NCBI GenBank assembly: GCA_014762645.1
Contig: JABURP010000093.1
Location: 1-62,417, forward strand
DNA: 62,417 bases
Reading direction: 5' to 3'
From: Crocinitomicaceae bacterium
Lineage (GTDB): Bacteria; Bacteroidota; Bacteroidia; Flavobacteriales_D; Crocinitomicaceae
Part shown: one piece after another, positions 22,310 through 32,990 of the stretch
Numbering within the stretch: the first letter of the stretch is position 1
How the letters are laid out: the number at the start of each line of letters is the position of its first letter
Made by a program: the position numbers and the translations under genes
Notes under the pieces: model-generated
Told to the model about the DNA's origin: nothing
What the model saw: only the letters and a program-made list of their open reading frames with translations
Databases searched by the model: none

Positions 22310-25300
22310 ATGCATAAGGTTATTATATTTTGCTGGTGTTTTATCTTATCTCAAACATCTTGGGGGCAGTTTGGACTTCCTACAGGATTGAATGTCACTT
22401 TTTCATACCCGACGGAAGGAGAATTGGTAGATTGGGATGACGACGGAGACCTTGATATTGTTGTTGTTTCTAGCAAGGATAGTAAAATTTCATGGTTTGA
22501 AAATTATGGACTGGGTAATTTTAGTGAACAAACTTCTTTAGTTGAGGATGTTTTAGATGTTTATCGGGTTGATATTTTGGATGTTGATTCAGATGGAGAT
22601 AAAGATATCATTTGTAGCTCAACTAGTTCAGGACCATATTTTTATGAAAATTTGGGTAATGGTGTTCTAGGGAGTCAAATAGCAATGTCGGGATTGGTGA
22701 GTGGATATTTACATGCTGAAGCCGCAGATTTTGATGGAGATAATATTAATGAATTGATCATCAGTGGAAGCAATGATATTACTAGCTATGAGTATATGGG
22801 TAACGGTGTTTTGGATACAGCTATAACCTTTACTACTTTGGTAAGTATTGTTAAGGATTTTGATACCCTTGATATCGACTTAGATGGCGACTTGGATATT
22901 GTATCAATATCCTATAATGATGATAAAATTGCTTGGTATGAGAATGATGGGCTTGGAAATTTTGGTCCTCAAATAATAATTAGCACTGCTTTTATTGCTC
23001 CCAGAAATCTTATTATTGCCGATATCAATATGGATTCTTTGGTTGATATAGTAGTAAGCAATTTTTCCTCGATCATTTATTTGGAAAACCTTGGGGGAGG
23101 GTCATTTAGCTCACCTATTAATATTGCAAATTCACTTGCTGCGATTCCTAGTATTTATGTTACAGACTTAGATAATGATTCGGATAATGATATTGTAACA
23201 GGTGAAGCCGGAAATGGACCAAGTGAACAATCCGTAGTGATTTTTAGAAATCAAGGTGACGGTTCGTTTGATCCAATTGAATATGTTACTGGCCAAATTT
23301 GGAAATTAACCGACGTTTTGGCAGAAGATCTCTTGAATAATGGGTGGCACGATATTGTTACCATTTCAAATTTAGACCAAAAAGCAGCATGGTGTTTTAG
23401 CTTGGGTGATACCATTTTTAATCCGCCCAATGAGCTCACAAATCACCTAAATCAGGCTTACGGTTCTCATAATGCAATTCTTGAAGATATGGATCAGGAC
23501 GGTGACTTAGATATTCTGTTTGAGTCATTTTTAACGTATACAATATTATGGGGTAAAATTGGATGGTACGAGAATGACGGATCAGGTAACTTTGGATTAG
23601 AGTATATTGAATTGGTAGATACTATGTTGGGTTCTTCCTTCATTGAGTATATCGACCTTAATAATGACGGATTAAAGGATATTGTATGGCATAATTCACA
23701 AACGAATGAAATTTTCTGGCGTGAGAATCTTGGTTCAGGAAATTATAATATTGGATTACCAATTTTGTCACTGGTAAATTCACCAACTGCAATTTGCCCT
23801 ATGGATCGAGAACTAGATGGAGATATAGATTTTCTGGTTTGCTCTAGTAACGAACTAAAGTGGTATACAAACTATGGAAATTTAACTTTTTGGGGACCAA
23901 ATATAATCGATTCTTCAACAGGACTTAATTATTTGGATGATATTGATATAGATATGGATGGAGATTTAGATATTATTTGCTTTAATTATAGCACCGATAT
24001 GATAACCTGGTATGAAAGGTTATCACCAACTAATTTTAATCAAGAACAGGTACTTATCAACATGGTAATAAACAATGGTAGAATTAAGCCTGAAGATATA
24101 GACATGGATGGTGATAAGGATATTATTTATTTTGTAGGATCTTCAGGAGTTTATGTCGTTGAAAATCTTGGACAAGGCAATTTTTCAAGTTCTCAATTAA
24201 TAAATGCAAATGGAACAGTGAATGATGTTACTTGCGGTGATGTAGACCAAGATGGGGTCAAGGATGTTGTTTATGGACGAGGTGATAACAGTCAATTTGT
24301 GTGGCGGAAAAATAATGGAAATTTCTCTTTTGGTCCTGAGAATATTATATATGTAGATGAGTTTTTTATGAGAGGACCGAATCATGTAGAGCTTGGAGAC
24401 TTGAATGGAAATGGCGTTAAAGATTTGGTTGGGTTTTCACATGCAGGTAGAACTAATGTAGCAGTATTTGAAAATCAGTCATGCCCGAATCTTTCAGTAA
24501 GTCTTCAGAGTGTTGAAATATGTCCAGCTGATTCTATCATAATATTTGGTGCGTATCAGACTCAGCAGGGTATTTATTATGACACATTACAAGCGGTAAG
24601 TGGATGTGATTCAATTCTTCAACAAGAATTAATTATCTCTTCCACACAACCAATTGATCAAGGAGCGGTGAATATATGTATTGGCGATAGTGCAGTGATA
24701 TTTGGTAACTATGTGTCAACATCTGGAATTTATTATGATTCATTGCAATCTAATCTTGGTTGTGACTCGATATTGATGGCTGAGTTAATTGTACATTCAG
24801 GCTCTACTGCGGTTTTACCCAATCTTGATTTTTGCCAGAATGATTCCATTTTAATATTCGGAGGTTACGAATCATCTCCTGGCCTTTATTACGACACACT
24901 TCAAAGTATATATGGCTGTGATTCCATCCTTTCACAAGAACTCGTTTTACACTTCTCGGATACAATTTACCTGGGCCAGAATCAAATCTGCCAATATGAC
25001 TCCGCCCTAATTTTTGGAAATTACCAATCATCTCCAGGTCTGTACTACGACACCCTCCAAACTGTCTACGGTTGCGATTCGGTTTTATCACAAGAGCTGA
25101 TAGTGAACCCGCTCCCCTCAGTATCCATGGATCAGCTTGCCAGTGACACCATTTGCGAGTATATGCCGCCCTATAACTTAACAGGTACTCCATTTGGTGG
25201 GACATTCTTAGGGCCGGGAGTTATAGGAAACATTTTTTACCCAAGTATTCCAAGCTGGGGAGAACATACCCTGTATTATTTGTATACTGACGGAAACGGT

Positions 25301-25615
25301 TGTGAGGCTACTGATTCAGTTAAAATATGGGTGGATGCTTGTTTAGATGTAGGTTCAGATATCTTCCCAAACCTCACCATCTACCCAAATCCGTTCACTG
25401 ATTTCACCACCATCTCATTTGGGCGAATACTCAACGGTGGTTATAACATTAAAATATATGATGCTCTGGGTCAGGAAGTATATGTGAAAAAATATGTTAC
25501 TGGAACTCAGCTCCTAATTCAGAAGGAACAGTTGGGAACAGGGGTTTATCTGTTCTCAATCTTTAACAATTCAACAAAAGAAAAAGTATACATTACTAGG
25601 TTGATTGTGGAATAA
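22310..25615 (+). CDS. FG-GAP/VCBS repeat surface protein with T9SS domain
   Basis: An 1101-aa exported protein; the ATG at 22310 gives a proper signal peptide (MHKVIIFCWCFILSQTSWGQ). Residues ~30-720 are about ten FG-GAP/VCBS units, each with a calcium-binding-like D.D.DGD.DI motif and WYEN strand, expected to form beta-propellers. Residues ~735-940 are four ~50-residue Cys-containing repeats (IFG.Y...G.YYDTLQ...GCDS). A PKD-like segment and a type A sorting domain (IYPNPFTD ... ITRLIVE) end the chain. Probably a surface adhesin or structural protein secreted by the type IX system. Confidence 0.88.
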   Translation: MHKVIIFCWCFILSQTSWGQFGLPTGLNVTFSYPTEGELVDWDDDGDLDIVVVSSKDSKISWFENYGLGNFSEQTSLVEDVLDVYRVDILDVDSDGDKDIICSSTSSGPYFYENLGNGVLGSQIAMSGLVSGYLHAEAADFDGDNINELIISGSNDITSYEYMGNGVLDTAITFTTLVSIVKDFDTLDIDLDGDLDIVSISYNDDKIAWYENDGLGNFGPQIIISTAFIAPRNLIIADINMDSLVDIVVSNFSSIIYLENLGGGSFSSPINIANSLAAIPSIYVTDLDNDSDNDIVTGEAGNGPSEQSVVIFRNQGDGSFDPIEYVTGQIWKLTDVLAEDLLNNGWHDIVTISNLDQKAAWCFSLGDTIFNPPNELTNHLNQAYGSHNAILEDMDQDGDLDILFESFLTYTILWGKIGWYENDGSGNFGLEYIELVDTMLGSSFIEYIDLNNDGLKDIVWHNSQTNEIFWRENLGSGNYNIGLPILSLVNSPTAICPMDRELDGDIDFLVCSSNELKWYTNYGNLTFWGPNIIDSSTGLNYLDDIDIDMDGDLDIICFNYSTDMITWYERLSPTNFNQEQVLINMVINNGRIKPEDIDMDGDKDIIYFVGSSGVYVVENLGQGNFSSSQLINANGTVNDVTCGDVDQDGVKDVVYGRGDNSQFVWRKNNGNFSFGPENIIYVDEFFMRGPNHVELGDLNGNGVKDLVGFSHAGRTNVAVFENQSCPNLSVSLQSVEICPADSIIIFGAYQTQQGIYYDTLQAVSGCDSILQQELIISSTQPIDQGAVNICIGDSAVIFGNYVSTSGIYYDSLQSNLGCDSILMAELIVHSGSTAVLPNLDFCQNDSILIFGGYESSPGLYYDTLQSIYGCDSILSQELVLHFSDTIYLGQNQICQYDSALIFGNYQSSPGLYYDTLQTVYGCDSVLSQELIVNPLPSVSMDQLASDTICEYMPPYNLTGTPFGGTFLGPGVIGNIFYPSIPSWGEHTLYYLYTDGNGCEATDSVKIWVDACLDVGSDIFPNLTIYPNPFTDFTTISFGRILNGGYNIKIYDALGQEVYVKKYVTGTQLLIQKEQLGTGVYLFSIFNNSTKEKVYITRLIVE
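24510..25110 (+). repeat. Four tandem ~50-codon repeats within surface protein
   Basis: Four in-frame units start near 24510, 24668, 24821 and 24979. Each encodes a Cys, DS, IFG.Y, YYD.LQ and GCDS in the same order. The last two units are the most alike and their codon use shifts to higher GC, suggesting recent duplication. Confidence 0.75.
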
Positions 25616-25701
25616 CCAAGGAGGTATTCACACTGAAGTTTGACCCAATCAGACCATGGGAGTGACCAAATTTTCCCTAACTTCGAATAAAAATTAACCT
25701 C

Positions 25702-27144
25702 ATGAGATATATATTTGGATTGCTAACATTTGTTATTGCATCAACTTCCTTCGGACAAAATTTTGCCAAAACTGCACCAATTCCTGTTGCTACAGGTTAT
25801 GGATATTACCACCCACAGATTGAAATCACCAATGATGGTTTTCCTGCTGTTATTTGGACGGATTTTAATGCAAACAACATCTATTTTTCAAAACATAACG
25901 GAACCGATTTTGACACCCCGGTTACTTTGAATCCACCAAATCTAGATGTGCAATCATACAACTGGAGCGGTCCGGATATAAGTATTGATGGAGACAATGT
26001 GTATGTTGTTTTTCGGTCACTCGGCTATGAAACCGGTCATGTATATATGGTAAAATCAACCAATAACGGAACAACATGGAGTGATACCATTCGGGTGGAT
26101 GATTTACCAACTGGTTTTGGTCAATACCCTGATATCGTTGCGTTGAATGATACGGTTTGGGTAACTATGATGGATCACGACAACGGAGGAGCGAACCCTG
26201 AATATGTGGTTACCCGTTCAACAGATGGTGGAACTACCTGGGAGCCGGCTGTTGCGGCAGGATCACTTTGGGCTGGAGAAGCTTGTGATTGTTGCCAGCC
26301 TGAAATAGTTGCAAATGATAACTACGTGATTGTGTTCTTCAGGAATAACCTTAGCAATATTCGTGATATTAAAGCAGTGGTTTCTTTTGATAGAGGAGCA
26401 ACTTTTACTGGGCAGTTTTCAGTGGACGACCACATGTGGAGCATTGCAGGATGTCCTAGTATTGGCCCGGATGCACGTATGATGACAGCAGATAAGGTGT
26501 TGTGTGTTTATCGAACTTATGTGTCAAATACGGCAAAAATATTTATCAATGAATATGATGTCAACAATGATGTATCTGTGGATTTAATTGAAGTAAGTGC
26601 AGATGCCTCAACAGGTCCACTTATTAATTATCCGCAGATGGATTATAGAAATGGCGACCTTGGTGTTGTTTGGGAAGGATCAGGAAATTCTATTGATGTA
26701 TTTTTCAATGCCTCAACAACTGGAGCATCAGGCTTAGATCCGGCGAACGCAATCAATATTACAGATGCATCTGTCAGCCAAAATAAACCGGATATAATTA
26801 TTGATGCCAACGGGAAGTTTCATATTGTTTATGCCGATTCTGATGGACAAGACATCAAATATGTGCAGGTTACAAATTCCGGTGCAGGACTTGAAGAGAT
26901 GGACGTTTTCCATACCAGCGTTTACCCGGCTCCTGCAACAGAAGTGGTGACATTTAAATTTGATAACCCGGAGCAACAAAAGTTCACATTTGAACTATAC
27001 GCATTGAACGGTACACGTTTGCAACAGATAACCGCAAGCGGATCTCAATACGTATTGAACCGTGGAGACCTGGCTGCCGGAACTTACCTCTATAAAATCC
27101 AATTAGAGGATGCGATTTCTGAAGGTAAGGTGGTGTTTAAGTAA
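25702..27144 (+). CDS. Sialidase-fold (BNR-type) secreted protein with T9SS domain
   Basis: A 480-aa exported protein with signal peptide (MRYIFGLLTFVIASTSFGQ). Asp-box-like turns STNNGTTW, STDGGTTW and FDRGATF mark a six-bladed sialidase-type propeller, and a CDCC cluster lies near residue 195. The C-terminal ~80 residues form a type A sorting domain (VYPAPATE; one P.P variant of the usual YPNP). Catalytic sialidase residues are not evident, so enzyme activity is uncertain. The 3' end overlaps the convergent protease gene by 8 bp. Confidence 0.8.
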   Translation: MRYIFGLLTFVIASTSFGQNFAKTAPIPVATGYGYYHPQIEITNDGFPAVIWTDFNANNIYFSKHNGTDFDTPVTLNPPNLDVQSYNWSGPDISIDGDNVYVVFRSLGYETGHVYMVKSTNNGTTWSDTIRVDDLPTGFGQYPDIVALNDTVWVTMMDHDNGGANPEYVVTRSTDGGTTWEPAVAAGSLWAGEACDCCQPEIVANDNYVIVFFRNNLSNIRDIKAVVSFDRGATFTGQFSVDDHMWSIAGCPSIGPDARMMTADKVLCVYRTYVSNTAKIFINEYDVNNDVSVDLIEVSADASTGPLINYPQMDYRNGDLGVVWEGSGNSIDVFFNASTTGASGLDPANAINITDASVSQNKPDIIIDANGKFHIVYADSDGQDIKYVQVTNSGAGLEEMDVFHTSVYPAPATEVVTFKFDNPEQQKFTFELYALNGTRLQQITASGSQYVLNRGDLAAGTYLYKIQLEDAISEGKVVFK

Positions 27145-29269
27145 TCTTTAAACTAAACAACTTACCAAGATGTACCAGGTCGTTACTCGTAACAAATGGC
27201 TGGGCAATTATATCATCTGATTCCATGACATAAACATTGGTGAGCACCCGCTTTTTGTGATTAAAGTTGAGATGATCCCAATGTGGTATTAAAATCAGCT
27301 GATTGGTATAATAGCCATTGTACATAACCGGTTGGCTTAACTGGGCAATGTAGGCGTTTAGATTATCATCCACAACAAAACGGCGTAAAAGCTGAACCTC
27401 CTGATTTAACAGTTCCAGGTCATGCAGTAATTCTGCTTCCAACTGATGGGATTTCGAGATGCTCAGTTGTAATCCTAATCCTGTAAGATCAATTTCATTT
27501 TTAGCAGGTGGAAATAGCCCACGCAATGGAACATAAATTCCACTTACGTACCCCCTTATGTTTCGAATAGCACTTATAGAAAGGAGAAAAAAGAACATAT
27601 AAAACAATAATTGAGTCACTGTTACCCACAAAAATTCCTTCCCATGATTAAATCCTATAACGTAACTGATAACAGAGAAACCGAGCATGATACAAATTAC
27701 ACAGATGATCAAAGCGAAATACACAATCCCGTCTAAATTGAGTTTGATTTCTGGTTTGTAGAAATTTGAAATGTTCAGTGTGTTATTCGTAAAGTAAATC
27801 AACAAATGAATGCATAAAATTATTACGAGATAACTCACCCAAAAATATTCTTGTCCCCACCAGTCAATTAACCAAAAGTCATAAAAACCATGCATGAAGG
27901 CTGCTACCAGGAAGAAAACAGAAAACATCAGGTATTTGTTATAACCCCTGTATTTGGCTAGCATCAAGCCATATCCGATCAATGCAGAAAAAGACATATG
28001 CCCGAGGTAACAATAAAAACCTCTGATGCTGATATTATAAGGACTCTCATAATAGTACTGTACGTTTTCCATAAAGGCAAACCCTAAGGCTCCAATCGCC
28101 GCATAAAGGATATAATCAAATGGTTCATTTACAGCTTTGGTGAACTTTATCATTATCAAAAGCGGTAAGATTTTGACGAACTCTTCTACCATACCAACGG
28201 AAACGGTTATGTACATCAGGTCGCTAAACGGATTTAAGGGTCGGTAATAATGAAGTACCGCCCATTGAAAATCATGGATGGGATAGAGCAGTTGCATGGT
28301 GAGAACACTGATGAAAAATGTAGCGATCACATACTTCCATTTTTCAGGTTCGTAGATGTCAAATTTTCGTAAGAATAGTAGCCACAACACTAATAAAATG
28401 GCAGCAGCTCCTGCATTGATTAATCCCCAGTGATGAACTTCATAATCAAACATCAGTTTCCAATAATCGGCCCAATCAAAATCAGTGAAGTAAATCTGAC
28501 GTCGGATGCCGAACGGGACCAAATTCTCAGTATCTGAATTGTAGACTAATGCCTCTAATTTATCCGTTTGATGAAAGTACCAGTAAAGTCGCGAAAGCCC
28601 AGCATAAGATTCTTCTATGCACTCGCCTTTTTCTATGGAAGCGAGAAAAAATTTTTCCGAATTATCAAGATTCCCCCAAGAGCGTGAGTTAAGATGTGTT
28701 AAACCCTGAATGTACGGAAAGTAGGGGATGTCCTTGTTCGTGATTTTAATCAAGTGTTTTTGAATATGGCGACTTGGTTGTTCCAGGTTATTCATGTGCA
28801 ATGCATAGAATAGATGTCCCACATCCCGAATTAAAGAATCGGAAGATTGTTGATAAGCGAGATACTTCTTCATAATACTTTGACTCCAGTGATGATCTGA
28901 GTAATATGCAGGCGTTTGATTTACATGCCTTAACTTGTGTTCCATCCAACGTTTAAAGGATTGAACTTCGTTAAAATGAGAATGGTAAGAAAGGGAGTCA
29001 CCGTACCTATTAGCGATAGAATCTGCGGGCTGAATGATCTCTATAGAGGTATTATCTCCATAGCTCCAAAAATTAGACTTGTCAGAAGTATATTTAAAAT
29101 ATTGAAAGGGTGCGACCGCCAATAATGTAAGTATTACAGCACCTATCAGGGTTCGCCTAATTGTTTTACTGTTATTCCGGTTGTTGTATATGTTTCGAAT
29201 AAAACCGACAACCAGAATTACCCCCATGACAAGGGCAATAATTGTTGTAATCAGAGAAAATGTTTCCAT
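27137..29269 (-). CDS. PrsW-family intramembrane metalloprotease
   Basis: A 710-aa membrane protein. A periplasm-facing N-terminal region (~45-260) with helical TPR-like character is anchored by one N-terminal helix; then come about eight to ten membrane helices. Family motifs: GMVEEFVKILP (EExxK), GFAFMENVQYY, GHMSFSALIGYG and HGFYDFW. PrsW proteases cleave anti-sigma factors in Bacillus, but the targets in Bacteroidota are unknown. It is much longer than Bacillus PrsW (~220 aa). Monocistronic on the minus strand. Confidence 0.88.
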   Translation of the reverse strand: METFSLITTIIALVMGVILVVGFIRNIYNNRNNSKTIRRTLIGAVILTLLAVAPFQYFKYTSDKSNFWSYGDNTSIEIIQPADSIANRYGDSLSYHSHFNEVQSFKRWMEHKLRHVNQTPAYYSDHHWSQSIMKKYLAYQQSSDSLIRDVGHLFYALHMNNLEQPSRHIQKHLIKITNKDIPYFPYIQGLTHLNSRSWGNLDNSEKFFLASIEKGECIEESYAGLSRLYWYFHQTDKLEALVYNSDTENLVPFGIRRQIYFTDFDWADYWKLMFDYEVHHWGLINAGAAAILLVLWLLFLRKFDIYEPEKWKYVIATFFISVLTMQLLYPIHDFQWAVLHYYRPLNPFSDLMYITVSVGMVEEFVKILPLLIMIKFTKAVNEPFDYILYAAIGALGFAFMENVQYYYESPYNISIRGFYCYLGHMSFSALIGYGLMLAKYRGYNKYLMFSVFFLVAAFMHGFYDFWLIDWWGQEYFWVSYLVIILCIHLLIYFTNNTLNISNFYKPEIKLNLDGIVYFALIICVICIMLGFSVISYVIGFNHGKEFLWVTVTQLLFYMFFFLLSISAIRNIRGYVSGIYVPLRGLFPPAKNEIDLTGLGLQLSISKSHQLEAELLHDLELLNQEVQLLRRFVVDDNLNAYIAQLSQPVMYNGYYTNQLILIPHWDHLNFNHKKRVLTNVYVMESDDIIAQPFVTSNDLVHLGKLFSLKIT

Positions 29270-29376
29270 AGCTTTGAGTAATTATTAAAGTAGTAATATA
29301 CTAAAATAATTAGCAAAAAGCAAATATTATTAGATGTGTAGTTCCTGTTGCTCGAAGAATGACCTCAATATGACGC

Positions 29377-31242
29377 TTAAATTACTTGCTGAATCTCGCA
29401 CAGGGACTTGTAATAACCATTTTTAGCAATAAGCTCGGCATGCGTTCCCTGTTCTACGATCTCACCTTTTTTCAGTACAATGATTTGATCAGCATCACGA
29501 ATAGTGCTAAGACGGTGCGCGATAATAAGAGAGGTTCGACTTTTCATGACGTTGTCCAGTGCTGTTTGAACCAGTTTTTCAGATTCTGTATCCAGTGCTG
29601 AGGTGGCTTCGTCCAGTATCATGATCGGTGCGTTGGAGAGTACAGCACGAGCAATGGATATACGTTGTTTTTGACCGCCCGAGAGTTTATTTCCACGATC
29701 GCCGATATTTGTTTCGTAACCATTTTCCGTTGCCAGGATAAATTCATGGGCATTCGCAACTTTAGCAGCTGCAATGATTTCTTCAAGTGAAGCTTCGGGA
29801 TTTCCAAATGCGATATTATTGGCAATGCTATCGTTAAATAGAATGGATTCCTGGGTAACAACGGCAATCATTTTCCTCAAATCCTCCTTCTTCATATCCC
29901 TGACATTGATACCGTCAATTTTAACGGCGCCTTGCTGCACATCATGAAATCTCGGAATCAAATCTGAAATGGTAGATTTACCTGATCCCGATTCGCCTAC
30001 TAATGCTACGGACTGACCCTTTTTAATCTGAAAGGTAACATCATTGAGTACAACTTCATCTGTATAGGAAAAAGTAACATGATCAAACGCTATGGCTTCT
30101 GCAAATTCTTTCTTTTCTACCGGGTTTTCAGGGTTTACGATTTTATCCTCAAGATCAATTACGGCATTAATTCGGTCAATAGAAGCAGATGCTTTACTCA
30201 TAAAAGCCATTCCGTTGGCAAATCCGGAAACCGGTCGTAACAACTGAGAGAAAACAATTATAAAAGTCATAAACTCACTCCCAGACATTGAGTCGGGGCC
30301 GGCTACTTCGCCGCTTACTTCTGGAATGAGACTACCACCAAAATAGACAATGGAAACTAAAACGCAGGCACCTAAAAACTCATTTAATGGTGAAGAAAGG
30401 TCTCTTTTTCTAAAGGTTCTCGTAATGATTTTTTGATGATGGTCATTTTCTTTTTTGAATCGGGTTAAAGCCAGTTTTTCCGCCGTAAAAGCTTTGATAA
30501 TCCTAACACCACCCAGAGATTCTTCAATAATAGACAGCAACACGCCCATTTGCTTTTGTCCTTTGGCAGATGTTCTTTTTAAACTCTTTCCAATCCTAGA
30601 TATTGCCAGGGCAGAAATAGGCAAGAGAATCAAGGCGAACAAAGTTAGTTCTGTACTCCAGTAAAATAATATTGCCAGATGCATGGCAATGGAGATAGGT
30701 TCCCGAAAGATCATCTCCAGGGCAAAAACAACCGCAATTTCAATTTCATTTAAGTCGGAGGTCATTCTGGAAAGAAGATCACCCTTTCTTTCCTCAGAAT
30801 AATACGACAAGGGTAAGTGAATAGATTTTACAAAAAGTTGAGATCGCAAGTCACGAACTACCGCCATACGCATAAATGACTTAAAATAAATAGCCGCATA
30901 TCTGAAAAAATTCTTGAAGAAGAATGCGAGTAAAACAGTAACACAAATAAATGCAAGTGCACCAACTTTTCCTTCTTTTAAAATATACTGGGCCATTTCA
31001 TAATCATACAAATCGGAGAAAAACTCAAAGAGGTCTTCTTTCTTGGCCCAGTTTGGTTTAGGAACATCCAACAAATCTGCGTCAGTATCTGAAAATATCA
31101 ACTTCAAAAACGGTACAAATAGAACCAGCGATATTAAATTGAAAATGATAAATAGGAGATTGCAGATAATAACCATCACTGCCGTAGATCGGTGCAGGAA
31201 TGCAAGTCTCAATATTTGTAAAAATCCTTTCACAGGCCACAA
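29377..31242 (-). CDS. MsbA-like ABC exporter (permease-ATPase fusion)
   Basis: A 621-aa half-transporter: six membrane helices (~15-340) fused to an ATPase domain. Walker A GESGSGKST (~415), signature LSGGQKQR, Walker B MILDEATSALD and the switch His in IIAHRLSTI are intact. Typical of lipid A/lipid or drug exporters that act as homodimers in the inner membrane. It is divergent from rbfA and shares a ~195-bp intergenic region with it. Confidence 0.9.
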   Translation of the reverse strand: MWPVKGFLQILRLAFLHRSTAVMVIICNLLFIIFNLISLVLFVPFLKLIFSDTDADLLDVPKPNWAKKEDLFEFFSDLYDYEMAQYILKEGKVGALAFICVTVLLAFFFKNFFRYAAIYFKSFMRMAVVRDLRSQLFVKSIHLPLSYYSEERKGDLLSRMTSDLNEIEIAVVFALEMIFREPISIAMHLAILFYWSTELTLFALILLPISALAISRIGKSLKRTSAKGQKQMGVLLSIIEESLGGVRIIKAFTAEKLALTRFKKENDHHQKIITRTFRKRDLSSPLNEFLGACVLVSIVYFGGSLIPEVSGEVAGPDSMSGSEFMTFIIVFSQLLRPVSGFANGMAFMSKASASIDRINAVIDLEDKIVNPENPVEKKEFAEAIAFDHVTFSYTDEVVLNDVTFQIKKGQSVALVGESGSGKSTISDLIPRFHDVQQGAVKIDGINVRDMKKEDLRKMIAVVTQESILFNDSIANNIAFGNPEASLEEIIAAAKVANAHEFILATENGYETNIGDRGNKLSGGQKQRISIARAVLSNAPIMILDEATSALDTESEKLVQTALDNVMKSRTSLIIAHRLSTIRDADQIIVLKKGEIVEQGTHAELIAKNGYYKSLCEIQQVI

Positions 31243-31358
31243 AAGTAGTGCTGAATCTTAGAATACGTCAAAAAAGTTGAATTGTTTTATTTCTACCCAA
31301 CCAGAATCGCAGTAAAACAGAATGTTTCTGTTATTTTTGTTTTTCGTGGTGAATAGGC

Positions 31359-31390
31359 TTGTTCGCCCGATCACATTGACAATAAATTTG
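31359..31390 (+). promoter_or_regulatory. Promoter for rbfA operon
   Basis: TAAATTTG (31383-31390) fits the -7 consensus, with TTG (31359-31361) 21 nt upstream as a partial -33. It lies 46 nt before the rbfA ATG. Confidence 0.5.
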
Positions 31391-31436
31391 GAGTTTAGGA
31401 ATTTAGCTTGTTTGAACTCTATCAGCAAAAGAAATT

Positions 31437-31775
31437 ATGTCCATACGACAAAAGAAAATAGAATCTGTTTTACAAAAAGAACTCAGCAACATTTTTCGGG
31501 AAAATGCGCGAGAATATTGTCTTGGGGCAATGGTTACTGTTACAGCTATTAACGTTGCACCGGATTTATCATTTGCCAAAGCATTCCTTTCTGTTTTTGG
31601 TGCTAAAGACAATGATGAGGCATTTAAACAAGTCCAGCAATCTAAAAGAGAAATACGTTTTCATTTGGGTAAACGGTTGGGAAAATCTATGCGTAGAATT
31701 CCGGAATTGGCCTTTGAAATTGACGACTCTTTAGATTACGCAGAAGAAATTGACCGGATATTGAAGGATGATTAA
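31437..31775 (+). CDS. rbfA: Ribosome-binding factor A
   Basis: A 112-aa protein of normal RbfA length with the KH-like fold. N-terminal helix RQKKIESVLQKELSNIF, strand LGAMVTVTAINVAPDLSFAKAFLS and helix REIRFHLGKRL are conserved. It helps mature the 16S rRNA 5' end and 30S subunit. Its TAA directly abuts the ATG of the next gene, so it is operonic with the LolC/E-like permease. Confidence 0.93.
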   Translation: MSIRQKKIESVLQKELSNIFRENAREYCLGAMVTVTAINVAPDLSFAKAFLSVFGAKDNDEAFKQVQQSKREIRFHLGKRLGKSMRRIPELAFEIDDSLDYAEEIDRILKDD

Positions 31776-32990
31776 ATGAATTCATCTTTTTTCATAGCGA
31801 GACGATATCTTTTTTCAAAGAAATCACACAATGTAATCAACTTGATTTCTATCGTATCGGTTGTAGGAATTATGATCCCTACGGCAGCACTTGTAATAAT
31901 TTTATCCGGATTTAATGGGATTGAGCAGCTTGTGGTGACTTTGGTCAGTTCGTTTGAGCCCGATATTGAAATTGAATCCGCTCAAACAAAAACATTCAAC
32001 ACAGATTTTATACCTGATAAAGTGTTCCAGGTAGATGGTCTTGCTCATTATTCAAAAGTGATTGAGGAAATTGCAATTATTAAGAATGATGAACAGTTTG
32101 TAATAGGTTCTGTTAAAGGGGTAGAGGAGTCATTTCTTGAGATTTCTAACATGCAGGATCACCTCTTAGATGGCGAGAATAGACTGTACCTAGATGCCCA
32201 GCCTCTTGGACTCGTAGGAGCGGGAGTGCTTGAGAATTTAGGAGCTTTTATCTATGAATCCGACTTTCCCCAGGAAAATTTCACCCTTTATGTACCCAAT
32301 AAAAATGAAAAGATATCCAGAACTAATCTGGATGCATTTACAACTTCTCGAATTCCTATAGTCGGTACATTTTCTTTCAATAATGAGATAGACCACAATT
32401 ATCTTGTTGTTCCGTTGGATTATGCATCTGAAGTATTGAACTACAAAAATGAAATTACGGGCTTGGAGATGGATTTTGAGGACGGAGTGAACCTGGAATC
32501 CAAAAAAGAAGAATTACAGGGAATCTTAGGTCCAAGCTTTACGGTAAAAACCGTTTATGAACAGAATGAGATGATATTCAAAACGAGTCGTTCTGAAAAA
32601 TGGATGGTGACCATGCTCCTGACGTTTATCTTTTTCCTGGCAACATTTAACCTGGTGGCTTCAATTACAATGTTGGTAATTGAGAAACGCAATAACATGC
32701 AAACTTTATATTCGTTGGGAGCCAGAAAAACCCAGCTGCAAAGAATTTTCTTTTACGAAGGTCTTCTTATTAATTGGATGGGAGTCATACTTGGATTGTT
32801 AATTGGGTATGGCGTTTGCATGGCACAACAACAATTTGGGTTTATTTCATTAGAGAATAGTCCTGTTGAATATTTTCCAATAAAATTTAAACTAAGCGAT
32901 CTATTTGTAATTTTATCGGTTGCATTAAGTTTTGGCTTGCTGGCCACTTATTTACCGAGCAAATTTTTAATTAAACGAATAATAACATGA
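31776..32990 (+). CDS. LolC/E-like ABC transporter permease
   Basis: A 404-aa inner-membrane protein with the LolCE/FtsX topology: one N-terminal helix (~20-45), a large periplasmic domain (~50-265) and three C-terminal helices. The start FFIARRYLFSKKS and the LITSIISVVGI-like helix are typical. With a LolD ATPase encoded elsewhere it would release lipoproteins to the outer membrane. Stop overlaps the next start by 4 bp. Confidence 0.88.
   Translation: MNSSFFIARRYLFSKKSHNVINLISIVSVVGIMIPTAALVIILSGFNGIEQLVVTLVSSFEPDIEIESAQTKTFNTDFIPDKVFQVDGLAHYSKVIEEIAIIKNDEQFVIGSVKGVEESFLEISNMQDHLLDGENRLYLDAQPLGLVGAGVLENLGAFIYESDFPQENFTLYVPNKNEKISRTNLDAFTTSRIPIVGTFSFNNEIDHNYLVVPLDYASEVLNYKNEITGLEMDFEDGVNLESKKEELQGILGPSFTVKTVYEQNEMIFKTSRSEKWMVTMLLTFIFFLATFNLVASITMLVIEKRNNMQTLYSLGARKTQLQRIFFYEGLLINWMGVILGLLIGYGVCMAQQQFGFISLENSPVEYFPIKFKLSDLFVILSVALSFGLLATYLPSKFLIKRIIT

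Noticed and set aside
24804-25205. 133-codon minus-strand frame within the surface-protein repeats
   Set aside because: An open frame produced by the repeated coding units on the other strand; no start context or family match.
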